Assembly: GCF_004519335.1 (NCBI RefSeq)
Contig: NZ_SOZD01000004.1
Span: 186,001-250,000, forward strand
Origin: Jiella endophytica
Lineage (GTDB): Bacteria; Pseudomonadota; Alphaproteobacteria; Rhizobiales; Rhizobiaceae
Reading direction: 5' to 3'
Length of the DNA stretch: 64,000 nt
The position numbers and the translations under genes were made by a program. Shown here in pieces: positions 48,538 to 56,545 of this stretch (positions are counted from its first letter, which is position 1; each line of letters starts with the position of its first letter). A model generated the notes under the pieces. The model ran no database searches, was not told where the DNA came from, and was given only the letters and a program-made list of their open reading frames with translations.

Positions 48538-49815
48538 ATGCGCGCCGCACTCTCCCCCGTCCCGGCAGAAAATGACCGCGCGGCGGCGTGCTGCCGCCAT
48601 TGCGGCGCCGGGCTGTCGCTCCCCTTCCTCGACCTCGGCAGCGCGCCGCCCTCCAACGCCTATCTGAGCGAGGCGCAGCTCGGCGCGCCGGAGACCACCT
48701 TTCCGCTGAAGCTCCTCGTCTGCGAGGAATGCTTCCTCGTCCAGACCGAGGACTATGCCGGCCGCGACGCGCTGTTTGCCGGCGACTATGCCTATTTCTC
48801 CTCGGTCTCGTCGTCCTGGCTCGATCATGCCCGCCGCTATGTCGCCGAGATGACCCAGCGCTTCGGCTTGTCGCCTGACAGCGTCGTCGCCGAAGTCGCG
48901 GCGAATGACGGCTATCTCCTGCAATATGTGAAAGATGCCGGCATCCCCTGCTACGGTATCGAGCCGACGGCGGGCACCGCCGCGGCGGCGCGCGAAAAGG
49001 GCATCGACGTCGTCGAGGCGTTCTTCGGCCGGGAACTCGGCGAGGTGCTGGCCGCAGACGGCCGCGCTGCCGATCTCATCGCCGCCAACAACGTTCTCGC
49101 CCATGTGCCGGACATCAACGACTTCGTCGCAGGCTTTGCCGCGCTGTTGAAGCCAGCGGGCGTTGCGACCTTCGAGTTCCCGCATCTTCTGCGCATGGTG
49201 GAAGGCGGGCAGTTCGATACCGCCTATCACGAGCACTATTCCTATCTGTCGCTCTCTGCCGTCTGCCGGATCTTCGCCGGAAACGGCCTTGCGGTCTTCG
49301 ACGTCGAGGAGCTTTCTACCCATGGCGGCAGCCTGCGGGTGTTCGCCCGGCGGGCCGACGGCGTGCCCCGCATGGTCTCTTCCAAGGTCGCGGCGGTGCT
49401 CGCCGCCGAAGATGCGGCCGGCATGAGCGGCGCCACCTTCTACGGTCGCCTGCAGCCGGTCGCAGAGAGGATCAAGGACGACCTCCTCGCCTTCCTGATC
49501 GCGGCAAAGCGCGAAGGGCGCAGCGTCGCCGCCTATGGCGCCGCGGCGAAGGGCAACACGCTGTTGAACTTTGCCGGCGTGCGCCCCGACCTTTTGCCAT
49601 TCGTGGTCGATCGCAGCCCCGGCAAGCTCGGAAAGTTCCTGCCCGCAAGCCGCATCCCGATCGTCGGGGAAGAGCGGCTGAAGGCGGCCCGGCCGGACTA
49701 TGTGCTGCTGCTGCCGTGGAACATCAGGGACGAGCTCACCCGGCAGCTCGCCTATGTCGGCGAATGGGGCGGACGCTTCGTCACCGCCGTGCCGGAACTT
49801 GCCATCGGGCATTGA
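48538..49815 (+). CDS. SAM-dependent sugar C-methyltransferase (zinc-binding, Methyltransf_13/14 type)
   Basis: The 425-residue protein has an N-terminal zinc site (Cys19/Cys22 and Cys62/Cys65), a Rossmann SAM domain (VVAEVAANDGYLLQYVKDAGIPCYGIEPT) and a C-terminal Rossmann-like domain (SVAAYGAAAKGNTLLNFAG). This matches C-methyltransferases that act on NDP-4-keto-deoxy sugars at C3, such as TylC3. HEHYSYLSLSAV and the THGGSLRVFA motif are typical. Next to rfbF/rfbG it suggests a 3-C-methyl branched CDP-sugar. Confidence 0.88.
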   Translation: MRAALSPVPAENDRAAACCRHCGAGLSLPFLDLGSAPPSNAYLSEAQLGAPETTFPLKLLVCEECFLVQTEDYAGRDALFAGDYAYFSSVSSSWLDHARRYVAEMTQRFGLSPDSVVAEVAANDGYLLQYVKDAGIPCYGIEPTAGTAAAAREKGIDVVEAFFGRELGEVLAADGRAADLIAANNVLAHVPDINDFVAGFAALLKPAGVATFEFPHLLRMVEGGQFDTAYHEHYSYLSLSAVCRIFAGNGLAVFDVEELSTHGGSLRVFARRADGVPRMVSSKVAAVLAAEDAAGMSGATFYGRLQPVAERIKDDLLAFLIAAKREGRSVAAYGAAAKGNTLLNFAGVRPDLLPFVVDRSPGKLGKFLPASRIPIVGEERLKAARPDYVLLLPWNIRDELTRQLAYVGEWGGRFVTAVPELAIGH

Positions 49816-49838
49816 CGGCGACAGAGCGGAGAACACCG

Positions 49839-50579
49839 TTGCAGACCTTCAATGGCACCCATCAGTCGGGCATATTGCTCGCCTGCATGCCGAAGAGCGG
49901 CTCGTCCTCGACGGCGCGGATGATCAGCCGCTTTCCGAATGTCCGCACGGCTTTCCTGGTGCCGGCCTTCGACATTCGCGAGCAGGAAATCGACATCAAG
50001 ATCCTCGAGCAGCAGCTCGCCGCCAATGTCGGCCGGACCTTCGTGGCGCAGACCCATGTCTGCCTGTCGAACACCACCCGCTCCTTCATCGACGGCAAGC
50101 TGCTTCTGCCGCTGGTGTCGACGCGGAACCTGCCGGACGACCTGATTTCTTCGATCGATCACTATGCTCAGAACGACAATACTAAGGAAAACTTCCTACT
50201 TCCAGTAGATTTTCAGGCAAGGTCTATGGAGGAAAAGATCGACTACGTCATTCACTTCCAGACGCCGTGGCTGCTCAAATTCTTCAAGTCGTGGAGCCGC
50301 TACGAGCGGTTTGGAGAGGTCTGGCTGAAATACGAGGATCTCGCCCGGGACAACATGGCATTCCTCAGGACGATCCCGGCCATGCTGGGGCTGGACTATG
50401 AGATCGATACCAAGGCCGGCGACGGCGCCGAACGGCTGGAGAGCCGCCGGCTCAACCGGGGCGTCAATGGCCGCGGCCGTGAATTGATGTCGCCTGCCCA
50501 GCTGGCGCTGATCGAGAGAATGGTCGTGATGTACGACATCCCGCAAGAGTATCGCGGCTACCTGCTGTACGGCGAGTGA
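49839..50579 (+). CDS. Sulfotransferase-family protein (TTG start)
   Basis: The 246-residue protein carries the PAPS-binding loop CMPKSGSSSTARMI and a second phosphate-binding element STRNLPDDLISSIDHY, as in sulfotransferases. It probably transfers sulfate to a glycan. There is no ATG near the expected N-terminus; the in-frame TTG 49839 behind GCGGAG fits best. The stretch 50155-50240 is noticeably AT-richer than its neighbours and may mark horizontal origin. The catalytic base is not obvious. Confidence 0.75.
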   Translation: MQTFNGTHQSGILLACMPKSGSSSTARMISRFPNVRTAFLVPAFDIREQEIDIKILEQQLAANVGRTFVAQTHVCLSNTTRSFIDGKLLLPLVSTRNLPDDLISSIDHYAQNDNTKENFLLPVDFQARSMEEKIDYVIHFQTPWLLKFFKSWSRYERFGEVWLKYEDLARDNMAFLRTIPAMLGLDYEIDTKAGDGAERLESRRLNRGVNGRGRELMSPAQLALIERMVVMYDIPQEYRGYLLYGE

Positions 50580-50625
50580 CGGACGAGTATCCCCGACGAA
50601 GCTCTTCCCGGAGACACTGACCCCC

Positions 50626-52059
50626 ATGACCTCCTGCCATGCCTGCGGCGCGCCGACGCGTCCGCTTGACGACGTCGTTTTTCGTGATTTCGACGGCTCG
50701 CTGTTTTCGCGCTCCGGCGTCATCCGCCATTGCACCGCATGCGGCCTCGGCGCCGTCGATACCGGGCTGAGCGACGCGGCGATCGCCCGGCACTATGCCG
50801 ACGATTGCCTCTATGTGGAGATGACCGGCGTCGGCGTCGGCGGCAACACGCCCGAGGACGCCGCACGCTACGAGCACTATGCCGACATTCTCGCGCCCTT
50901 CGTCGGGGAGATTTCCGCCAAGGCCGGGCTGGTCGATGTCGGCTGCTCGCGGGGCGGCATGCTGCGCGATCTGAAGGACCGGTTTCCCGAACTGCCGCTC
51001 TCCGGCATCGACCTCGACGAGGCGAGCCTTGCGTCGTTGCGCCAGGCCGGCATCGCCGCCAGCCCCGGCAGCGCGCTCGACCTGCCGCTTCCGACCGCCA
51101 GCCAGTCGATGCTCTCCTACCTCCACGTCTTCGAGCATATCCTCGACACCGATCAGGTGCTCAAGGAAGCCGCCCGGGTGATCATGCCGGAGGGCCTGCT
51201 CTTCATCGAGGTGCCGGATGCGGCCGACTACGGCGCCGACGACGCGCGGGTCGGGACGATGTTCTGGCTCGCCATGAAGGAACACGTCTATCACTTCACG
51301 AAAGATGCCCTCGCGGCGATCCTCGCCCGCAACGGCTTTTCGGTGCTCCGCACGGTGCGCTCGCACCTGCCGATGCGTGCCGGCAAGGCCTATCCCTCGC
51401 TGATCGTCGTCGCCAGGAAAACCGAAGATGCGTCAGCCGCCGCGGTGTCCGGCGCGTTTGACAAGGCGCTGCCCGAACACGTTGCGGCGGAGATCCGCGC
51501 CTTTGCCGAACAGGCGCAGGCGATCTCGGCCTTTTGTGAAAGACACGAACGGATCGCCTTCTGGGGGATCAGCCTCGAATTCCTGAACCTGTGGGCAAGA
51601 CTCGGAAACGAACTCAAGCGGCGCTTCCCCGTGCGGCTCTTCGACGGCAATGGCGGCAAGCAGAAGCTGACCGTCGACGGGTTGCCGATCGGCCCCGCCG
51701 GGCCGCCGCTCTCATCGGAAGGCCTCGTCGTCTGTGCCTATATGGCGGGCGAAGCGATCTCCCAAGAGGCGGCGCGGCTCGGCTGGCGAGAGGAGACCGT
51801 CCTGGTGCTCGAGGGTTCGGCCGGCGCTCGACAACTGCGGGCTGGCGACATGCGTATGTCGGGCGAGCCTGGTCAGCCGGCGATCGCCCACAACGCCGGA
51901 TCGCCGGGAAAACATCGGCGGAAATGGGCGATCGAGCCCTTCGTCGCGGTCGGGCCGAACAGGCCGGAGGCTTCCGACAAGGCCTCCCCGCCCCGCGCGG
52001 GCACTCCAAGGCTCGCCGCGAACCATTCCGCCGGCCCGGCACCCAGAACCTCGACATAG
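50626..52059 (+). CDS. Class I SAM methyltransferase with N-terminal zinc-finger-like motif
   Basis: The 477-residue protein has Cys4/Cys7 and Cys36/Cys39 pairs, a SAM domain (LVDVGCSRGGMLRDLKD, then LSGIDLDEASL and YLHVFEHILDTDQVLKEAARVIMPEGLLFIE) and a C-terminal Rossmann-like part (RIAFWGISLEFLNLWARLG). The last 60 or so residues (after VLVLEGSAGA) are of low complexity and overlap the opposite-strand gene by 187 bases. The target is unknown; probably a glycan sugar. Confidence 0.85.
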   Translation: MTSCHACGAPTRPLDDVVFRDFDGSLFSRSGVIRHCTACGLGAVDTGLSDAAIARHYADDCLYVEMTGVGVGGNTPEDAARYEHYADILAPFVGEISAKAGLVDVGCSRGGMLRDLKDRFPELPLSGIDLDEASLASLRQAGIAASPGSALDLPLPTASQSMLSYLHVFEHILDTDQVLKEAARVIMPEGLLFIEVPDAADYGADDARVGTMFWLAMKEHVYHFTKDALAAILARNGFSVLRTVRSHLPMRAGKAYPSLIVVARKTEDASAAAVSGAFDKALPEHVAAEIRAFAEQAQAISAFCERHERIAFWGISLEFLNLWARLGNELKRRFPVRLFDGNGGKQKLTVDGLPIGPAGPPLSSEGLVVCAYMAGEAISQEAARLGWREETVLVLEGSAGARQLRAGDMRMSGEPGQPAIAHNAGSPGKHRRKWAIEPFVAVGPNRPEASDKASPPRAGTPRLAANHSAGPAPRTST

Positions 52060-53120
52060 TCGCGGCGGCGCTTCGGCGCGGCCACGGCGCGGTCGTAAAG
52101 AGCGGCGAAGACACTGAGGGTCGCGGCCGGCGCGTGGTGGGCCGCGACGTGGCGGGCGGTCGCCGCGCCGAGTGCCGCGACATCGCTCGGATGGCCGACC
52201 ATCCAGTCGAGCCAGCCGGCACATTCTTCCAACGACCCTGCGACGATCCCGGTCTCGCCATGGCTGACGATCGCCCGCTCGGCCGGATTGTCCAGCACCA
52301 GCGGGCAGAGGCCGAGCGACATCGCCTCGACGAGGGCATTCTCGCCGGTGCCGTAGTGATCGGGCGAAAGCGGGTAGAAGAAGACATCGAGGCCGGCAAG
52401 CGCCGACGCCGGGTCGTCAGCATGGCCTTCGAGGCTGACCCGCTCGGGCCGTCTCATGGCTGCTGCGGCGGTTGCCACCGCACCGCCGGGATCGACCGAG
52501 CCGAACAGCCGGACGCGGATATCGCTGCGGGCAGCGTCGATCGCCGCGAAGACGCCCGGATGCAGCTTGGCGAAATCGAGGGTGCCGAGATAGCCGATGC
52601 GCGGCGGGCCGGACGGACGCTCACTCGGCTCACGCGGCGCCGAAAAGCCGAAGCCGGAATTCGCCACGATGAAGGCCTCGGGCCGGCGGGCGATCTCCGG
52701 CTGCAGATTGCCGGCCGCAAAAGAGCAGGCCGAGGTGAAGGCCGTGACCTCCGCAAGCTCGGCCAGCGCCGACGGAATGACCGGCGGGGCAAGCCCCGAT
52801 ATGTGGGCCCACAGCACCAGCCGGTGCGGCGGCAGAGGTCGGCGCGCCAGACATTCGTAGAGCCGCGGATGGCTCCACCACTCGACCTGCAGGATGTCGG
52901 CCGCTTCGGTGTGCCGGGCGATCGCCGCCGCGTCCGGCGCGACGACGACTTCGGCTCCCGCAGCGACGATACGATCGACGAAGCGCCTGTCCTGCGGCGC
53001 TTCGAGAAGTAGAAAACGATGGCTCTCCAGGCATCCGGCTGCCTGCCTCGCCTCGGCCAGCGCCGCATGGGCCTTTCCGACGCCGCCGCCGAGATGTGCC
53101 GCGACGTGGAGGATCCTCAT
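51873..53120 (-). CDS. Family 4 (GT-B) glycosyltransferase
   Basis: The 415-residue protein has a GT-B fold pattern: N-terminal MRILHVAAHLGGGVGKAHAAL, then IGYLGTLDFAKLHPGVFAAI, VRLFGSVDPGG, and the C-terminal domain FFYPLSPDHYGTGENALVEAMSLGLCPLVLDNPAE with the family's conserved Glu. Start ATG overlaps the radical SAM stop (ATGA). The last 60 residues overlap the convergent methyltransferase gene, so one of the two tails may be non-functional. Confidence 0.88.
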   Translation of the reverse strand: MRILHVAAHLGGGVGKAHAALAEARQAAGCLESHRFLLLEAPQDRRFVDRIVAAGAEVVVAPDAAAIARHTEAADILQVEWWSHPRLYECLARRPLPPHRLVLWAHISGLAPPVIPSALAELAEVTAFTSACSFAAGNLQPEIARRPEAFIVANSGFGFSAPREPSERPSGPPRIGYLGTLDFAKLHPGVFAAIDAARSDIRVRLFGSVDPGGAVATAAAAMRRPERVSLEGHADDPASALAGLDVFFYPLSPDHYGTGENALVEAMSLGLCPLVLDNPAERAIVSHGETGIVAGSLEECAGWLDWMVGHPSDVAALGAATARHVAAHHAPAATLSVFAALYDRAVAAPKRRRDYVEVLGAGPAEWFAASLGVPARGGEALSEASGLFGPTATKGSIAHFRRCFPGDPALWAIAG

Positions 53121-54190
53121 TCGGCAGCTTCCGGCAGCCGCCGCACGCCGCCCGGCGCCGGCACCGAGCGGTCGAAGGCGACGCTCTCGCCGAAGCGCTG
53201 GAGCAGCGTCTCGCGATAGGGATCGATATTGTCCGGCAGGCAATGGGTGAGCTGGCCGCAGCCGCCGCAAACGCCGTTCTCGCAGCGCCTGCCCTGAAGA
53301 TGCTGGAGCCTCAGGGCATTCATCTTGTCGGAGGTCCAGATCTCCTTCATCGACTGCCGGCGGACGTCGCCGATGACGAGCTTGCGCTCCCAGTCGAGGA
53401 AGCAGGAACTGACCAGGCCGTCGGCATTCACCGAATAGCCGTAGAAGATATACGGGCAGGTATCGGTGTCGCCGACCTCCTGCTGGTAGATGCCGCCCTG
53501 GATCTTGACGCCGGTATGGGCCTCGATGTCGAATTCCGGCCAGCAGGGCGCGAAATTCTCGATGAAGATCCGGTCGCAGTGATCGCCGAAGGTGTCGTAG
53601 AATTCCTGGCGCTGGGCGTCGGTGATGAGCTCGCCGGGGATCTTCACGACCACTTCGCAATCGCCCTTGTTGGCATAGAGCCAGCGGACATTGGCGACGA
53701 AACCGTCGAAGTCGAAATCGGTCTTGGTGAAGCGGCGATACTGATCGCGCGTCATGCCGTCGACGGAGATGTTGATCTTGTCGAGGCCGGCCTCGATCAC
53801 CGGGCCGAGGCGCTCCGGGGTGATGAAGGTGCCGTTGGTGGTGGTGTCGATATAGTCGACATGGCCGCTCTCTTTGGCGTAGCGGATCATGTCGGCGAGG
53901 CGTTTGTTGAGGAAGGGCTCGCCGTCCTTGTAGAGGCGCAGCACCTTGATCGGCTGCCCGAATTCGCCGAGGTCGTCGACGATCTTGGTGAACAGGTCGA
54001 ACTTCATCGCACCCTGATACCGCCCGGTATCGCGGATCATGTCGCGGTGGCCGGTCGGGCAGAAGGAGCACTGGAAATTGCAGGCGCTCGCCGGATCGAC
54101 GAAGACGACGAAGGGCGTCTCCAGCGGGATCACGGTTTCCAGTCGGGTCCGGCCTTCGAGATTGATGCGCGGCTTGATCTCGGCTTTCAT
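53117..54190 (-). CDS. Radical SAM/SPASM domain protein
   Basis: The 357-residue protein has the radical SAM cluster CNFQCSFC (Cys37, Cys41, Cys44), the GEPFLNKRL and TTTNGTFI segments and a C-terminal SPASM-like Cys set (TCPYIFYGYSVNADGLVSSCFLDWERKLVIGDV and GVCGGCGQLTHC) for auxiliary iron-sulfur clusters. Related proteins act on peptides or, in glycan clusters, on sugars or lipids; the substrate is unknown. ATG 54190 is preferred over the upstream in-frame start for its AAAAGAG site. Confidence 0.9.
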   Translation of the reverse strand: MKAEIKPRINLEGRTRLETVIPLETPFVVFVDPASACNFQCSFCPTGHRDMIRDTGRYQGAMKFDLFTKIVDDLGEFGQPIKVLRLYKDGEPFLNKRLADMIRYAKESGHVDYIDTTTNGTFITPERLGPVIEAGLDKINISVDGMTRDQYRRFTKTDFDFDGFVANVRWLYANKGDCEVVVKIPGELITDAQRQEFYDTFGDHCDRIFIENFAPCWPEFDIEAHTGVKIQGGIYQQEVGDTDTCPYIFYGYSVNADGLVSSCFLDWERKLVIGDVRRQSMKEIWTSDKMNALRLQHLQGRRCENGVCGGCGQLTHCLPDNIDPYRETLLQRFGESVAFDRSVPAPGGVRRLPEAAE

Positions 54191-54208
54191 CGTGTCGCTC
54201 TTTTCCTC

Positions 54209-54311
54209 AGAGCGCCATGCGTCCGAATGGACGCGCAAAGGACGCTCTAACTCTTTGAATCACCGCATCGTGCGGACCGAAAATCGATTCCGATTTCCGG
54301 GCCGATGCTGT
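54209..54311 (+). repeat. Mosaic palindromic element, copy A
   Basis: A roughly 103-base element with two hairpins, GCGTCC-GAAT-GGACGC and CCGAAAATCG-ATTC-CGATTTCCGG (nearly perfect), and conserved flanks AGAGCGCC and GATGCTGT. It lies between the SDR and radical SAM genes. Copy B at 59286-59388 matches it in the opposite orientation at most positions; copy C at 62297-62397 is more diverged. The structure resembles rhizobial intergenic mosaic elements (RIME). Confidence 0.9.
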
Positions 54312-54339
54312 AGCCGCCGGGGACGGGCGGCCGATCGTT

Positions 54340-55215
54340 TCAGTCGCCCTGCGGGCCGCTCGGAGCCCGCGGCAAGAGGTTCGGGACGCCGACGACGGCC
54401 GCGGGGTCGGTGGCCCTAGCCGGTGCGGCGCCGAAATCCAGAAGGTCGCGTCGGCCGGTCTCGTCGGCGATCGCCTCGGCAAAGGCGCGCAGCGTGACGG
54501 CGCGACCTGAACAGATGTTGATTGCGCCAGCCTGTTCAGTTTCGACGATGCTCGCGATCATCCGCCCGGCCTCGGCGACGTCGAGAAAATCGCGCAGCTG
54601 CGTGCCGGAAGAGAGCTTCGCCCGCTCACCCGAGGCAAGGCAGCGGCGAAGATAAGGTACCAGGCGGGAGGGGTGCTCGCTCTCGCCGTGGAGATAGAAC
54701 AGCCGCGCCCAGGAAAAGCGGACGTTTCGCGCGGCGAGGTAGCGCTCGAGCGTCGCAAACAGCGCGAGCTTCGTCGTTGCGTAAAGCGTCGTCGGGGCAA
54801 GCGGCGAGGCGATCGTCAACCGGTCGGCCGGCAGGGCGTATTCGAAGCAGGTGCCGAGGCCGACGATGTGGCCAACGCCGGCGGAAACCGCCGCGCGTGC
54901 CAGCGCCAGGCTGCCGGAGAGGCAGGCAAGGTTTTCCTCGGATTCGAGATACTGGCCCGGCTCGACGGACCAGGCGGCATGGACGAGCGTGTCGATGCCT
55001 TCGAAAGCCGCGGCGAGCGTTTGCGCAATTGGGGCAAAGACGTCGTCGATCTCGACGATTGCGGCGGGCGCGGCGAGGCGCCCGGCCGATCCCGTCCGCA
55101 ACAGCGCGCGCACCTCGTGGCCATCCGCCATCAGCGCGCGATGGATCTGCCGGCCGACGAAGCCGGTGGCGCCGGTGAGGAGAACGCGTTTCCGTAAGGT
55201 GGTCGGCCGGGACAT
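54340..55215 (-). CDS. NAD-dependent epimerase/dehydratase (SDR)
   Basis: The 291-residue extended SDR has TGATGFVGRQIHRALMADGHEV (cofactor loop), VHAAWSVEPGQYLES, catalytic region GLGTCFEYALP and YATTKLALF (YxxxK). It resembles sugar-nucleotide reductases and epimerases. In this cluster it could reduce the C4 keto group of a CDP-4-keto-6-deoxy sugar; that is inference. ATG 55215 starts a family-like N-terminus. It is divergent from the FkbM genes. Confidence 0.85.
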   Translation of the reverse strand: MSRPTTLRKRVLLTGATGFVGRQIHRALMADGHEVRALLRTGSAGRLAAPAAIVEIDDVFAPIAQTLAAAFEGIDTLVHAAWSVEPGQYLESEENLACLSGSLALARAAVSAGVGHIVGLGTCFEYALPADRLTIASPLAPTTLYATTKLALFATLERYLAARNVRFSWARLFYLHGESEHPSRLVPYLRRCLASGERAKLSSGTQLRDFLDVAEAGRMIASIVETEQAGAINICSGRAVTLRAFAEAIADETGRRDLLDFGAAPARATDPAAVVGVPNLLPRAPSGPQGD

Positions 55216-55342
55216 CGTCCGTCTTTGCAAAGCTATCCGGCCACCATCGACCGGAGATGATTTCAATCGTCTTCATCCACCGCAAGCTTTGCGCGAGACT
55301 TGTCCGCGATAAGGAAAGCGGATTTGAGCATCGGACGATCAG

Positions 55343-56545
55343 ATGGACGCCGTTTTTCCCGGGCGCACGATCTCCCGGACAATCTCGAAGCTGCCGGACG
55401 CGAGGGAAGCGCTGGCGCTTCTCTGCGAGGCCAATCTGCGGGCACCCGGCGGCGAGCCCGTCGTCGTCCGCAATCGCGACCTCTGGCTCTACGGCGCCGG
55501 CAATCTCGGCCGCCTCGCTTGTCGCCACCTCGAGGCCGTCTGCCAGCCGGTCGCCGGGATCATCGACCGCAACGCGCAGGCCTTCGCGGGGACCGACGCC
55601 TTTGCCGGCCTGCCCGTCCTGGCGCCGGACGAGGTGCCCGCTGCGGTGAAGGAAGAGGCCCTCTTGGCGGTCTCCGTCGTGACGTCGCCCTTCGCGCCGC
55701 TTCAGGCCGAGCTCGTGGCAAGCGGCTGGCGGACCGTCGTTCCCTTCTACGACGTCGCGGAGACCTATCGCGACCGCCATCCGCTCTCCAATGGCTGGTT
55801 TGCCGCCGCCATGGGCACCGAGGCGATGGGCGATGCCGGGGAGGTTCTGGAAGGCTTTGCCGACGACGCCTCGCGGGCCCACTATCTGCGCTTTGCGGCA
55901 TGGCGGCTCGCCCGCCAGGAATGGGATTTTCCGAAGGCACCCGTCACCACCGGCGACCGCTTCTTCATTCCCGAGACCTGCTCCGCATTTCAGCCGGGAG
56001 AGCGCGTCGTCGATGCCGGCGCCCATCAGGGCGAGCTTCTGCCGCGCTTCTGGGCGGCGCTCGATGGCAGTGCGGAAAAATTTTGGGCGATCGAGCCCGA
56101 TCCGCAAAGCCTCAACGCGCTCGGCCTAGCGCAGATCGGCTGGCCGAGCGTCCTACGGGACCGCGTCGAGATCGTCGATGCCGTGCTCGCCGACTGCGGC
56201 AAGAAGGCGCGCTTCCACGCCGGTCTCGGCTATGCCTCGCAGACCGCGGCCACAGGATCGACGCTCCGCGAAACGACGACCATCGACGCGCTCGGTCTCG
56301 ATGCGACCATCCTCAAGCTGCATCTCGAAGGCGGCGAACTTGCCGCGCTGAAGGGCGGGCTCGAAACGGTGCGGCGCAACCGGCCGATCGTCATGCTGAC
56401 CGTCTATCACGACGCGGCGGGGCTCATCGAATCGCCGCTCTTCCTGATGCGCGAGCTTGCGGACTATGGCATCCTGATGCGCACCCACGCTTATTGCGGC
56501 ACCGGCGCCGTCCTCTACGCCATCCCGGACGAGCGCGTGCCATGA
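55343..56545 (+). CDS. FkbM-family methyltransferase 1, with Rossmann-like N-domain
   Basis: The 400-residue protein has an N-terminal Rossmann-like segment LWLYGAGNLGRLACRHLE (about 48-65) and an FkbM methyltransferase domain (VVDAGAHQGELLPRFWAAL, WAIEPDPQSL). The usual FkbM catalytic-region motif KxDVEGxE reads KLHLEGGE (325-332): Asp is replaced by His, so activity is doubtful or altered. It is coupled to the next gene by ATGA. Confidence 0.85.
   Translation: MDAVFPGRTISRTISKLPDAREALALLCEANLRAPGGEPVVVRNRDLWLYGAGNLGRLACRHLEAVCQPVAGIIDRNAQAFAGTDAFAGLPVLAPDEVPAAVKEEALLAVSVVTSPFAPLQAELVASGWRTVVPFYDVAETYRDRHPLSNGWFAAAMGTEAMGDAGEVLEGFADDASRAHYLRFAAWRLARQEWDFPKAPVTTGDRFFIPETCSAFQPGERVVDAGAHQGELLPRFWAALDGSAEKFWAIEPDPQSLNALGLAQIGWPSVLRDRVEIVDAVLADCGKKARFHAGLGYASQTAATGSTLRETTTIDALGLDATILKLHLEGGELAALKGGLETVRRNRPIVMLTVYHDAAGLIESPLFLMRELADYGILMRTHAYCGTGAVLYAIPDERVP

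Noticed and set aside
52454-54250. Plus-strand frames opposite the GT4 and radical SAM genes
   Set aside because: Both minus-strand genes have clear catalytic motifs and ATGA coupling; the opposing frames are shadows.
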